Shown: in pieces, positions 16,412 through 25,143 of the stretch | Layout: each line of letters begins with the position of its first letter | Numbering within the stretch: the stretch's first letter is position 1 | NCBI GenBank assembly: GCA_963748095.1 | Contig: CAVVIO010000038.1 | Coordinates: forward strand, 4,638-68,637 | DNA length: 64,000 bases | Reading direction: 5' to 3' | Source: CAVVIO01 sp963748095 | GTDB lineage: Bacteria; Bacteroidota; Bacteroidia; Bacteroidales; UBA10428 | Notes under the pieces: model-generated | The model's input: the letters and a program-made list of their open reading frames with translations, nothing else | What the model was told of the DNA's origin: nothing | Databases searched by the model: none | Translations under genes and position numbers: made by a program

Positions 16412-17233
16412 TTATTTTTTAATGTTGTATTTAACCAATAAGTCAATAAGTGAAATAGAAGCGTCTTCCATACTGTTAACGATTCCATCAATTTTGGCTA
16501 ATAAATAATTATAAAAGATCTGTAATATAACAGCAACAATCAGACCTCCAACAGTAGTGATCAAGGCAATACCGATAGGGCCGGCAACCAGACTGGCGTT
16601 TACGTCACCTGCTATGCGGATTGCATCGAATGCCTGGATCATACCTAATACTGTTCCCATGAATCCTAACATAGGAGCAATGGAAATAAACAGTGAAATC
16701 CAGCTCAGATTCTTTTCGAGCAATCCCATCTGAACACTTCCATAGGATATAATGGATTTTTCAACAATTTCGATACCTTCTTCCATCCTGTCAAGGCCTT
16801 GGTAAAAAATACTGGCAACCGGGCCACGGGTATTACGGCAAACTTCTTTAGCAGCTTCAACCCCACCTGATTCAAGTGCTTCTTCTAATTTATTTAACAA
16901 TTTATCTGTATTGGTAGTAGCCAGGTTCAGGTAAATGATCCTTTCAATTGCCAATGATAAACCTAGAATTAAACATAAAAGAATAAATCCCATAAATACA
17001 GCACCACCCTCAATAAACTTTGCTTTGATTTGTTTATGAAGTGACGTTGGTTCCTCAGTTTGCTGAGTCGTAGCAGGAGCAGCAGCCTGATTCATAACTG
17101 TATCTGTAGAAGCCTTTGCAGAATCAGTAGCCTGGGTTACTGAATCTTCCTGCGTTACTTGCGCAACTAATGATCTTGATACTCCTACACTAAGTATCCC
17201 TAAGACTGCTATAAATGCAAAAAGTTTTTTCAT
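16412..17233 (-). CDS. exbB: MotA/TolQ/ExbB proton channel protein
   Basis: Inner-membrane motor subunit of 273 residues. An N-terminal signal-like segment (MKKLFAFIAVLGILSVGV) and a low-complexity Ala/Thr/Gln linker (about 30-65) precede three membrane helices. The family core is visible: FMGFILLCLILGLSLAIERIIYL, the cytoplasmic loop, then APMLGFMGTVLGMIQAFDAI and PIGIALITTVGGLIVAVILQ. First gene of the operon, with a TAAGTTTG promoter box 64 bases upstream. Confidence 0.93.
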   Translation of the reverse strand: MKKLFAFIAVLGILSVGVSRSLVAQVTQEDSVTQATDSAKASTDTVMNQAAAPATTQQTEEPTSLHKQIKAKFIEGGAVFMGFILLCLILGLSLAIERIIYLNLATTNTDKLLNKLEEALESGGVEAAKEVCRNTRGPVASIFYQGLDRMEEGIEIVEKSIISYGSVQMGLLEKNLSWISLFISIAPMLGFMGTVLGMIQAFDAIRIAGDVNASLVAGPIGIALITTVGGLIVAVILQIFYNYLLAKIDGIVNSMEDASISLIDLLVKYNIKK

Positions 17234-17652
17234 GACCTGTTATTAAGTTTTAATTATTAATTATTTTATTTCTTAATTTTAATTATTTATAAATCACAAA
17301 CTTATAATTTTCATTTGAAAAATGATCGTAAATTTAGTAAAAATATCCATCAGTAATATAAGGAATTGGCTAATAAAATACAAGTTTCTTTAAGTTATAT
17401 AAATTTTACCATCCCAAAAATACTACTCTCATTATTCATGTTATATTGTGGCGGATATGTTTTTATATGATAAATACTGGAATTTTAAGTACCATCCTGT
17501 TTTAATAAAACATTCTCTAACCGTTAAAAGTATATTCTTATTATAATTCTTGAATACATCAGCATTAAACTATAAATCGTACATTGTTCGAATTGGTTAA
17601 TCCTCATGATTCTTATACACATCTCATCAAAGAACTCTCTCCAGGTTAAGTG
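17234..17652. other. Spacer between exbB and tRNA-Ser
   Basis: Over 400 AT-rich bases holding the exbB promoter box. Apart from that I see no gene, strong hairpin or repeat. Confidence 0.5.
17297..17304 (-). promoter_or_regulatory. -7 promoter box of the Exb operon
   Basis: Reads TAAGTTTG on the - strand, a full TAnnTTTG match, 64 bases before the exbB start. No clear -33 element. Confidence 0.5.
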
Positions 17653-17742
17653 CGGAGAGAGAGGGATTCGAACCCTCGATACTATTTCACATAGTATACA
17701 CGCTTTCCAGGCGTGCGCCTTCGACCACTCGGCCATCTCTCC
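17653..17742 (-). tRNA. tRNA-Ser (GGA anticodon)
   Basis: Class II tRNA of 90 bases. The acceptor stem GGAGAGA (17736-17742, - strand) pairs with TCTCTCC (17654-17660), with discriminator G. The D-arm GCCGAGTGGTCGAAGGC, the anticodon stem CACGC/GCGTG with loop CTGGAAA (anticodon GGA), a long variable arm (TACTATGTGAAATAGTA) and the T-arm GAGGGTTCGAATCCCTC are all intact. The terminal CCA is not encoded. It reads UCC and UCU codons. Confidence 0.97.
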
Positions 17743-17808
17743 CTCAGATTGTGCACGTGCCTGAATTTTCGGCGCGGAAAATTACGAAAAAAAAATTAAA
17801 TCCAACTA

Positions 17809-18843
17809 TTATATTGTTATTTCTCCGCTTAATGATTTATTTAAGTTTAATACTATTTTTTCTTTCCCCAATCCCATTCCCAATAAAAACATCAGTTTGG
17901 TAACTGCGGCCTCGGTTGTGATGTCATATCCACTCACCACACCCAACCTTGCCAGTTCAACACTGGATTCATATAATCCGAGTTCCACGCTTCCCTGTGC
18001 GCATTGTGTTACATTCAGTAAAATAATATTCTTATCGATAGCTTTTTTAACTTCATTGATAAACCATTTTTCTTCCATAGCATTTCCGGCACCGAAAGTT
18101 TCAATAATTACTGCTTTTAATCCGGGAATATTAAGAATAGCCTGAACTGTTTTTTTATTTATCCCCGGAAAAAGCTTCAATATAACCAGATTATCATCCA
18201 GATTTTTATGAACTACCAGTTTGCTTTTTCTGTTAATTTTCCGGATAGCTGCCGTATTATAACGAATATGTACACCACTCTCAACTAATGGAGGGTAATT
18301 ATATGATTGAAATGCTTTAAATGCTTCAACATTGTACTTTGAAGTACGATTACCCCGAAAAAGTTTATTTTCAAAATATATTCCCACTTCGGGAACTGCA
18401 GGTAATTTTCCTTTTCTTGTTGCTGCTATTTCAATAGCTGCTATCAGGTTATCTCTCCCATCAGTTCGTAATTTTCCCAAAGGTAATTGTGATCCGGTAA
18501 ATATGACCGGTTTTTGAAGATTTTCCAGCATAAAACTTATTGCAGATGCCGAATAGGCCATGGTATCCGTTCCGTGAAGAATTATAAATCCATCATATTT
18601 TTCATAATTGGTTTCGATAACACTGGCTATCTCTTTCCATACTTCCGGATTTACATTCGATGAGTCAATTGGCGGATTAAATGAATAAGTTGTCAGGTTG
18701 TATCCGAATTTTCTTAATTCAGGCAGCTCTTCCAGAATATTCTCAACCCGGAAAGGTAACAATGCACCGGTAATATGGTCAGTAATCATGCCAATGGTTC
18801 CTCCGGTATAAAGTATCAGAATGGATATATTTTCTGTTTTCAT
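17809..18843 (-). CDS. ansA: L-asparaginase, type I (cytoplasmic)
   Basis: Hydrolyses asparagine to aspartate and ammonia. Protein of 344 residues with both catalytic threonine motifs: YTGGTIGM at the N-terminus and HGTDTMAYSA near residues 89-98. No signal peptide, as expected for the type I enzyme. The start ATG shares one base with the tatD stop (TAATG), so the two are translationally coupled. Confidence 0.94.
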   Translation of the reverse strand: MKTENISILILYTGGTIGMITDHITGALLPFRVENILEELPELRKFGYNLTTYSFNPPIDSSNVNPEVWKEIASVIETNYEKYDGFIILHGTDTMAYSASAISFMLENLQKPVIFTGSQLPLGKLRTDGRDNLIAAIEIAATRKGKLPAVPEVGIYFENKLFRGNRTSKYNVEAFKAFQSYNYPPLVESGVHIRYNTAAIRKINRKSKLVVHKNLDDNLVILKLFPGINKKTVQAILNIPGLKAVIIETFGAGNAMEEKWFINEVKKAIDKNIILLNVTQCAQGSVELGLYESSVELARLGVVSGYDITTEAAVTKLMFLLGMGLGKEKIVLNLNKSLSGEITI

Positions 18844-19610
18844 TAAGAAAGGTTAAAAATTTCAATAGCGTTTTGTGTCGTCACATCTGCTACTTGATTT
18901 GTTGTGACCTGAAAAAGGCCGGCAATCTTTTCAGCAATTAATGGGATAAATGCACTCTCGTTTCTTTTACCTCGCTTTGGGACAGGTGCAAGGTAAGGAG
19001 AATCTGTCTCCAAAACAATATGATTTAAATCAATGTCTTGCAACACCTTGTCCAGACCTGAATTTTTAAATGTAACAATTCCGCCAATCCCCAGTTTAAA
19101 CCCCATGTCGATAATTTTCATGGCCTGCTCCAAACTTCCCGTAAATGCATGGAAAATTCCACTTAGTCCATCGGTTGGTATTTTATCCATTACTTCAAAA
19201 ATTACATCAAAGGAATTGCGGGCGTGTATAACTGCTGGAATTTTTGCCTCCCTGGCCAACCGTAACTGAAATTCGAATGCCGCTACCTGTTCTTTAAAGT
19301 ATGTTTTGTCCCAGTACAGATCAATTCCAATTTCTCCTATTCCAAAGTAATTGCCTTTTTCAAGTTCTTTAACTACCTGTTGCAATTCATTATGATAACC
19401 TGTATCAACAGAGGTTGGATGAAGTCCGATAAGAGGATAACAGATTCCGGGGTATTGGTCAACCATTGCTTTCATAGGTTCTATTGACCTGCTATCGATA
19501 TTGGGCAGAATCATTTGCGTTACTTTTTGTTCCCTGGCCCTTTCTACCACTTCTTTACGGTCTTCATCAAATTCCGGAAGATACAAATGCGTATGCGTAT
19601 CGATATAGTT
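18843..19610 (-). CDS. tatD: TatD family deoxyribonuclease
   Basis: Metal-dependent 3'-5' DNase family, 255 residues. All TatD motifs are canonical: YIDTHTHLYLPEF, GIGEIGIDLYWD, VIHARNSFD, IFHAFTGS and LETDSPYLAPVPKRG. I choose ATG 19610 (MNYIDTHTH); a frame starting at 19640 adds ten residues with no family match. It overlaps the ansA start by one base. Confidence 0.93.
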   Translation of the reverse strand, partial: NYIDTHTHLYLPEFDEDRKEVVERAREQKVTQMILPNIDSRSIEPMKAMVDQYPGICYPLIGLHPTSVDTGYHNELQQVVKELEKGNYFGIGEIGIDLYWDKTYFKEQVAAFEFQLRLAREAKIPAVIHARNSFDVIFEVMDKIPTDGLSGIFHAFTGSLEQAMKIIDMGFKLGIGGIVTFKNSGLDKVLQDIDLNHIVLETDSPYLAPVPKRGKRNESAFIPLIAEKIAGLFQVTTNQVADVTTQNAIEIFNLS

Positions 19611-19717
19611 CATACCCTTACATAAATACTGATTCGCCAATTACCTTATGCTATTTTAATGTGCAAAGCTACTCAAACTTCATGAAAAAACGTATCAACT
19701 GCAAAACTCCTTAAATT

Positions 19718-20827
19718 CTATTTCAGATATCGATATAATTTACCGGGCAAACACTGAACAACTCCCGAAAATTCAAGATTTAACAACAAAGCGGAAACCC
19801 TGCTTACCGGCATTTCACAATTTACACATAACTGGTCAATCGATAAATCACCTTTTTCCTGTAGGTTTTTAACAATTATTTCTTCCTCGGGAGATAACTG
19901 TACAAATAATTGTTTCTGTGCTGTTTTTTTCGATTCATTCATCTGCCAGCCCATAATATATTCAAGGTCATTTATGCTTTCAATCAGTGCAGCTTTGTTA
20001 GTCTTTATTAGCTTATTACATCCGGTAGAATATTTATCTCCTATTCTACCCGGAAAGGCAAATACATCACGGTTATATGAATTGGCAATATCGGCAGTAA
20101 TTAATGCTCCTCCCCGTTCACCCGATTCGACCACAATAATTGCATCTGCCAGTCCGGCTATGATACGGTTTCTTTTTATAAAATTTCCGGGTTCCGGTTT
20201 CTGATCGCTCACAAAGTCCGAAATCAACGCTCCGTGTTCAACAATCTCGTGGGATATCGCCCTGTGCATGGCTGGATAAATAAATGTAAGTCCGTGCCCC
20301 AATACTGCAGCAGTTTCCAAACCGTTTTTAAGCGAGGATTTATGTGCGCAAATATCTATTCCATAAGCCAGTCCGCTTATAATTAATGGATTATGCTTGC
20401 GTTCAGCCAGGTCAGTTACCAGTTGATTACATTTTTCTCTTCCATATGCTGTGGCATTCCGGGTTCCGACAATACTGACCACTTTACGATTATTCAAATC
20501 TACTTCTCCTTTTACGAAAAGAATAACCGGGGCATCTTCACAGTTTTTCAATCTTTCCGGGTATTCCTTATCAAGATAAAACAGCGCTTTGATATTATTA
20601 CGGCTGATATATTCTATTTCTGTTTCAGCCCTCTCCAATACTTTCTGGTTAATTAAATTTTTTGTTAATTTTTCTCCAATACCGGGAATTTTTGCGAGTA
20701 CATGTTTTTTTTCATGAAAGATCGCTTCGATACTTCCGGTATAGGCTATCAGACGTTTGGTAAGAACAGGCCCTATTTTAGGTATAAGTCCAATCCCGAT
20801 CTTATATTTCAGATCAGCAGTTTCCAT
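19718..20827 (-). CDS. dprA: DNA-processing protein DprA
   Basis: Binds incoming single-stranded DNA and loads RecA during natural transformation. Protein of 369 residues with an N-terminal helix-hairpin-helix region (IPGIGEKLTKNLI), the central Rossmann-like domain (VSIVGTRNATAYG, ISGLAYGIDICAHKSSL, NFIKRNRIIAGLADAIIVVES, GALITADIAN, FAFPG) and a C-terminal winged-helix domain. Monocistronic by spacing, with a TATTTTTG box 37 bases upstream. Confidence 0.95.
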   Translation of the reverse strand: METADLKYKIGIGLIPKIGPVLTKRLIAYTGSIEAIFHEKKHVLAKIPGIGEKLTKNLINQKVLERAETEIEYISRNNIKALFYLDKEYPERLKNCEDAPVILFVKGEVDLNNRKVVSIVGTRNATAYGREKCNQLVTDLAERKHNPLIISGLAYGIDICAHKSSLKNGLETAAVLGHGLTFIYPAMHRAISHEIVEHGALISDFVSDQKPEPGNFIKRNRIIAGLADAIIVVESGERGGALITADIANSYNRDVFAFPGRIGDKYSTGCNKLIKTNKAALIESINDLEYIMGWQMNESKKTAQKQLFVQLSPEEEIIVKNLQEKGDLSIDQLCVNCEMPVSRVSALLLNLEFSGVVQCLPGKLYRYLK

Positions 20828-20864
20828 TCCAAATTAAAAAATTACTCTTAACATTTACTGAATT

Positions 20865-20872
20865 CAAAAATA
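20865..20872 (-). promoter_or_regulatory. -7 promoter box of dprA
   Basis: Reads TATTTTTG on the - strand, a full match to TAnnTTTG, 37 bases before the dprA start; no -33 match seen. Confidence 0.4.
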
Positions 20873-20936
20873 ACATTCGACAAATTTTTTACCTGGAGAA
20901 AGAACCAGATAAATTATTACTTTAAGTGAGATCTTT

Positions 20937-21413
20937 TTATTTTGTATACTTTTCAAGAGAAGCCAATATCTTTTCTTTTTCTTTCCGGTTAAGGGAAGTA
21001 ATACTTACTGCCGGATATTTTGCAATCTTACCCCTTATCTTCTGACTTAATATGATCTTTTCTTTTAAGCCGAGCAAATATTTTTTCTTTTCAAATCCTC
21101 TGAAATCCTGCTTGGGAATTTCGATAGCATTTTTTTGCTTGTTAAAAAATCCCAGCGAAAAATACCTTAATATAATCTTTGATCCGTCATCTTTGAAATA
21201 GATGTAATATGGTTCCCTGATAAAATCGATTGCCGCAATAACAATATAAATAAAAACCAGTATCAGTGCCCATTGCTCACGATCGAGGCCAAGAATTTCA
21301 TTACGGAAAACTTTATGTATTAATACTGTAACAACTGAAATAGTAAATATTATAGCCAGAATAAATCTGGTAAGCTGTGTACGTAATACAGTACGTTTGA
21401 TATCAATTGTCAT
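20937..21413 (-). CDS. Membrane protein with PH-like tail, function unknown
   Basis: Protein of 158 residues with two transmembrane helices (about 16-34 and 46-63) separated by a short loop, followed by a soluble region of about 90 residues. That tail (YYIYFKDDGSKIILRYFSLGFFNKQKNAIEIP, then LSQKIRGKIAKYPAVSITSLNRKEKEKI) looks like the strand pattern of small bacterial PH-type domains. I do not recognise a named family. It stands alone between dprA and an outer-membrane protein gene on the other strand. Confidence 0.65.
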   Translation of the reverse strand: MTIDIKRTVLRTQLTRFILAIIFTISVVTVLIHKVFRNEILGLDREQWALILVFIYIVIAAIDFIREPYYIYFKDDGSKIILRYFSLGFFNKQKNAIEIPKQDFRGFEKKKYLLGLKEKIILSQKIRGKIAKYPAVSITSLNRKEKEKILASLEKYTK

Positions 21414-21601
21414 TTTTAATGATAAATTTTTAAAATTAATTCAAATATAAGATATCGCATGCTGGATTCCAATAGGTGTTAAAAATTACCCCTATTGGAA
21501 CAAAAGTAACAAATGGACGTATACCACGAATTACTTAATAAAAAATAGAACCAAATTATTTTAAACAACTAATTTAGAGTACTTAATTTAAAATTTTAAT
21601 T

Positions 21602-22144
21602 ATGAAAAAACTTACATTTGGTATTATAGTTCTTGCTGCCGGACTTATGTTAAGCAGTTCTGTCTTTGCGCAGAAAAAAAATGCAATAAAAGTAAATATT
21701 TTCAGTCCAATAGTTAGAACAGGTTCATTCTTTTATGAAAGAGCATTATCAAATGCTACAAGTGCCCAGTTAGGATTCTTTTATACCGGGTACAAAATTT
21801 CAGACACAAAATTCTCAGGTTTTGGTATAACTCCTGAATTTAGATTCTATCCTTCTAAAAAAGAGGATATGAAAGGATTCTATCTGGCTCCCTTTGTACG
21901 TTATCAGAATTTCTCACTGACACAAGATGCTACTGACTCAAAAGGTACTTTTACTTCATTTGGAGGTGGTGTATTAATTGGAGGTCAATTTTTGTTCGGC
22001 AATATAGTTACACTGGATATGTTTATCGGGCCTGCATATTATTCAGGTACAACAAAGGTTAATTCCGGTACCGGTTCGTTTGATCTGGGTTCATTCGACG
22101 GTTTTGGCGTCAGAGCAGGTGTTACAGTTGGTATAGCATTCTAA
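21602..22144 (+). CDS. Outer-membrane beta-barrel protein (DUF3575-like)
   Basis: Protein of 180 residues with a signal peptide (MKKLTFGIIVLAAGLMLSSSVFAQ, cleavage after FAQ). Alternating amphipathic strands follow: KVNIFSPIVRTGSFFYERAL, AQLGFFYTGYKI, GITPEFRFYP, FYLAPFVRYQNF, GGGVLIGGQFLF, LDMFIGPAYY. It ends in phenylalanine (VTVGIAF), the usual outer-membrane barrel terminus. The N-terminal strand matches DUF3575-type barrels. Function unknown. A terminator follows. Confidence 0.82.
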   Translation: MKKLTFGIIVLAAGLMLSSSVFAQKKNAIKVNIFSPIVRTGSFFYERALSNATSAQLGFFYTGYKISDTKFSGFGITPEFRFYPSKKEDMKGFYLAPFVRYQNFSLTQDATDSKGTFTSFGGGVLIGGQFLFGNIVTLDMFIGPAYYSGTTKVNSGTGSFDLGSFDGFGVRAGVTVGIAF

Positions 22145-22166
22145 TTTACAATATATCTTATTTAGA

Positions 22167-22197
22167 AAGCCATAAGCAAAACTTATGGCTTTTTTTA
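22167..22197 (+). terminator. Terminator after the beta-barrel gene
   Basis: Perfect 9-bp stem AGCCATAAG / CTTATGGCT with a short loop, followed by six T. It overlaps the 3' end of the convergent tadA gene. Confidence 0.85.
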
Positions 22198-22644
22198 TTT
22201 TCTTTTTTTACTAAAGAAATCCTTTACCACTTTACTACATTGATATTCTAATATTCCTGATACAACCTGTGTTTTTGGGTGTAATAGTTTTTGCCTTATT
22301 TTAGTAAATCCTCGTTGTTCATCAGATGCGCCATAAACAATCTTCCCCAGTTGTGTCCAGTAGGCAGCTCCGGCACACATCAAACAGGGTTCTACGGTTA
22401 CATATAAGGTGCATTCATTGAGGTATTTCCCGCCAATAGCATTTGAAGCAGCTGTAAATGCCTGCATTTCGGCATGTGCCGTAACATCTGTTAAAGTTTC
22501 GGTAAGGTTATGTGCCCGGGCTATAATCCTGTTATTCCATACTACGATTGCGCCTACCGGAACCTCATCCTTTTCAAAAGCTTTTTGAGCTTCCTTCAAA
22601 GCTTCTTTCATAAAATATTCATCGGAATATAATTGTATCTCCAT
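22195..22644 (-). CDS. tadA: tRNA-specific adenosine deaminase
   Basis: Zinc deaminase of 149 residues that converts A34 to inosine in tRNA-Arg(ACG). The zinc site is complete: HAEMQAF and PCLMCAGAAYWTQLGKIVYG, with the proton-shuttling glutamate in HAE. Also present are VPVGAIVV and the AHNLTETLTDVTAHAE segment typical of TadA. Its end overlaps the terminator of the convergent beta-barrel gene. Guanine deaminase-like relatives share the fold, but TadA is the better match. Confidence 0.9.
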   Translation of the reverse strand: MEIQLYSDEYFMKEALKEAQKAFEKDEVPVGAIVVWNNRIIARAHNLTETLTDVTAHAEMQAFTAASNAIGGKYLNECTLYVTVEPCLMCAGAAYWTQLGKIVYGASDEQRGFTKIRQKLLHPKTQVVSGILEYQCSKVVKDFFSKKRK

Positions 22645-22795
22645 AAATACTCAAATAAACAATTGTTCTTTCGTAATTTTAAATATAATAAATCATTACT
22701 TATCAAAAATATTCAAACTTGGCAAGGATAATGGATATAACTCAATTTTTTATTGATATTTTCTTACTATTTTCGCCTACTAAAAGGAAAAATAA

Positions 22796-24557
22796 ATGTA
22801 CAGAACACATACTTGTGGTGAACTAACCCTTAAAAATTCAGGACAAACTGTAACGCTCAGCGGATGGATACAAAAATCACGTGATCTTGGTGGTATGACA
22901 TTCATCGATTTGCGTGACCGCTATGGTATAACCCAATTGGTCTTTAATATGGAAACCAATTCTGAACTTTGTGAGCAGGCCCGAAAGCTAGGGCGCGAAT
23001 TTGTAATCAGGACTACGGGAAAAGTGGCAGAAAGAAGCAACAAAAATCCAAAAATTCCTACCGGTGATATTGAAATTATTGTTGAGAAAATCAGAAGTAC
23101 TTAACTCATCGGTATTACCGCCATTTACAATCGAGGATAATACAGACGGAGGTGATGAACTGCGGATGCAATACCGCTATCTCGATTTACGCAGGAATGC
23201 CGTAAAAAAGAATATAGAACTTCGCCACCGGATGGCACAGGAGATCAGAAAATATTTAAGTGGTGAGCAATTCCTCGAAATTGAAACCCCCGTTCTGATT
23301 AAATCCACCCCAGAAGGAGCAAGAGATTTTGTAGTCCCTTCACGCATGAATCCGGGACAATTTTATGCCCTGCCACAATCTCCGCAGACATTTAAACAAT
23401 TGTTGATGGTGGCCGGTTACGATCGTTACTTCCAGATAGTTAAGTGTTTCCGCGATGAAGATCTCAGGGCCGACCGGCAACCCGAATTCACCCAGATCGA
23501 CTGCGAAATGGCCTTTGTTGAACGGAACGATGTACTCGATGCTTTCGAAGGCCTGACCAAATATTTGTTCAAAACCATAAAAGGAATTGATATCCAGGGC
23601 AGCTTTCCTAGATTATCCTATGACGAAGCGCTGGAAAAATACGGATCTGATAAACCGGATATTCGTTTTAACATGCAAATTACCGATCTCACTGAACTTG
23701 TAAAAGGAAAAAACTTTGGAATATTTGACAATGCCGGATACATAGGCGGAATTTGTGCAGTTGGCTGTGGCGAGTATACCCGCAAACAACTTGATGAACT
23801 GACAAACTTTGTTACCCGTCCTCAAATAGGTGCAAAGGGACTGGTATATGCTAAATATAACAGCGATGGAACATTCAAGTCTTCTGTCGATAAATTTTAC
23901 AGTCAGGAAGATCTGGCTGCATGGGCTGAGAAAACAGATGCCAAACCCGGTGATCTTATTTTATTGCTGGCCGGAGATAAACCAGCCACGTTAAATGCGC
24001 TTGGTGAATTACGACTGGAGATGGGACGACAGCTTGGATTAAGAAACAAAGAAACCTTTGCTCCTCTTTGGGTGGTAGATTTTCCATTACTGGAATGGAA
24101 TGAAGATACCAAACGATTTTATGCCATGCATCATCCATTTACTTCTCCCAGAAAGGAAGACATTGAACTATTGGAAAAAGATCCGGGAAAAGTGCGGGCA
24201 AACGCATACGACATGGTTATAAACGGTGTTGAAATTGGCGGAGGTTCTATCAGGATACATGATGAAAAACTTCAGAAACTCATGTTTAAAACCCTTGGTT
24301 TTACCGATAAACAGGCACAGTCGCAGTTTGGTTTCCTGATGAATGCTTTTCGCTTTGGAGCTCCTCCACATGGCGGTATTGCTTTTGGCTTCGACCGATG
24401 GGTTTCACTATTTGCAGGTCTCGATTCTATACGCGATGTAATTGCTTTCCCAAAAAACAACTCAGGAAGAGATGTAATGATCGATTCGCCTGCAGAAATA
24501 TCTTTGGAACAATTAGATGAACTTTCCATTCAGATAAAAAAGATAGAAAATAATTAA
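22796..24557 (+). pseudogene. aspS: Aspartyl-tRNA synthetase, one frameshift as read
   Basis: Essential class II synthetase. The first frame (22796-23104) is the N-terminal OB-fold anticodon domain (YRTHTCGEL through VEKI). A single extra base near 23093 breaks it, and the rest (EVLNSSVLPPF to the end at 24557) continues in the next frame. The catalytic core is complete: QYRYLDLRR, motif 2 FRDEDLRADRQPEFTQID, and motif 3 GIAFGFDRW. Reconstructed length is about 586 residues, normal for bacterial AspRS. Because the cell cannot live without this gene, the break is almost certainly a sequencing or assembly insertion. The flavin reductase gene starts 13 bases later. Confidence 0.93.
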
Positions 24558-24570
24558 ATACAACCTGCCA

Positions 24571-25143
24571 ATGAATAAAATCAGACTCGGACCAAATCCC
24601 TATATCTATCCTATGCCTATTGTAATTGTTGGTACCCATGTCGACGGAAAACCAAATTTTATAACAGTAGCTTATTGTGGCATCGTACAGCATCAGCCTC
24701 CGATGGTAGCAATAACCCTTATTAATTCACATTTCACTAATAAAGGCATCCATGAAAACGAATGTTTCAGTGTGAATATTCCCAATACCAGGATGTTGAA
24801 AGTTACGGATTACCTGGGAATGAATTCAGGAGAGAATATTGATAAATCGGACATTTTCAATATATTTTATGGAACTCTTTCTGCAGCACCGCTTATTGAA
24901 GAAACTCCACTGAACCTGGAATGTAAATTAGTACGGACAATTGACTTATCTAACAATAGTGAAATTTTCATTGGTGAAATAATCGAAACTTATTCTAAAA
25001 AGAAATACCTGAAAAGAGGCCGTCCATATATTAAAAAGTTAGATCCTGTTTTGTTTTCGATCAATTCAAATAATTATTTTAAAGTAGGAAGGAAGATTGG
25101 TTCAGCCTGGGAAAAGGGGCTTGATTTCAGAAAAAAAACTTAA
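24571..25143 (+). CDS. Flavin reductase / flavoredoxin family protein
   Basis: Protein of 190 residues with the FMN-binding split-barrel fold of flavin reductase-like domains. Family features are PMPIVIVGTHVDGKPNFITVAYCGIV near the start, NSHFTNKGIHENECFSVNIP, and FKVGRKIGSAW near the end. It probably binds FMN and acts in electron transfer; partner unknown. It is in an apparent operon with aspS. Its stop overlaps the convergent lepA stop, the two sharing a TTAA palindrome. Confidence 0.85.
   Translation: MNKIRLGPNPYIYPMPIVIVGTHVDGKPNFITVAYCGIVQHQPPMVAITLINSHFTNKGIHENECFSVNIPNTRMLKVTDYLGMNSGENIDKSDIFNIFYGTLSAAPLIEETPLNLECKLVRTIDLSNNSEIFIGEIIETYSKKKYLKRGRPYIKKLDPVLFSINSNNYFKVGRKIGSAWEKGLDFRKKT

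Noticed and set aside
17524..17736. Small protein over the tRNA region
   Set aside because: The frame is just the tRNA-Ser gene and its AT-rich flank read through.
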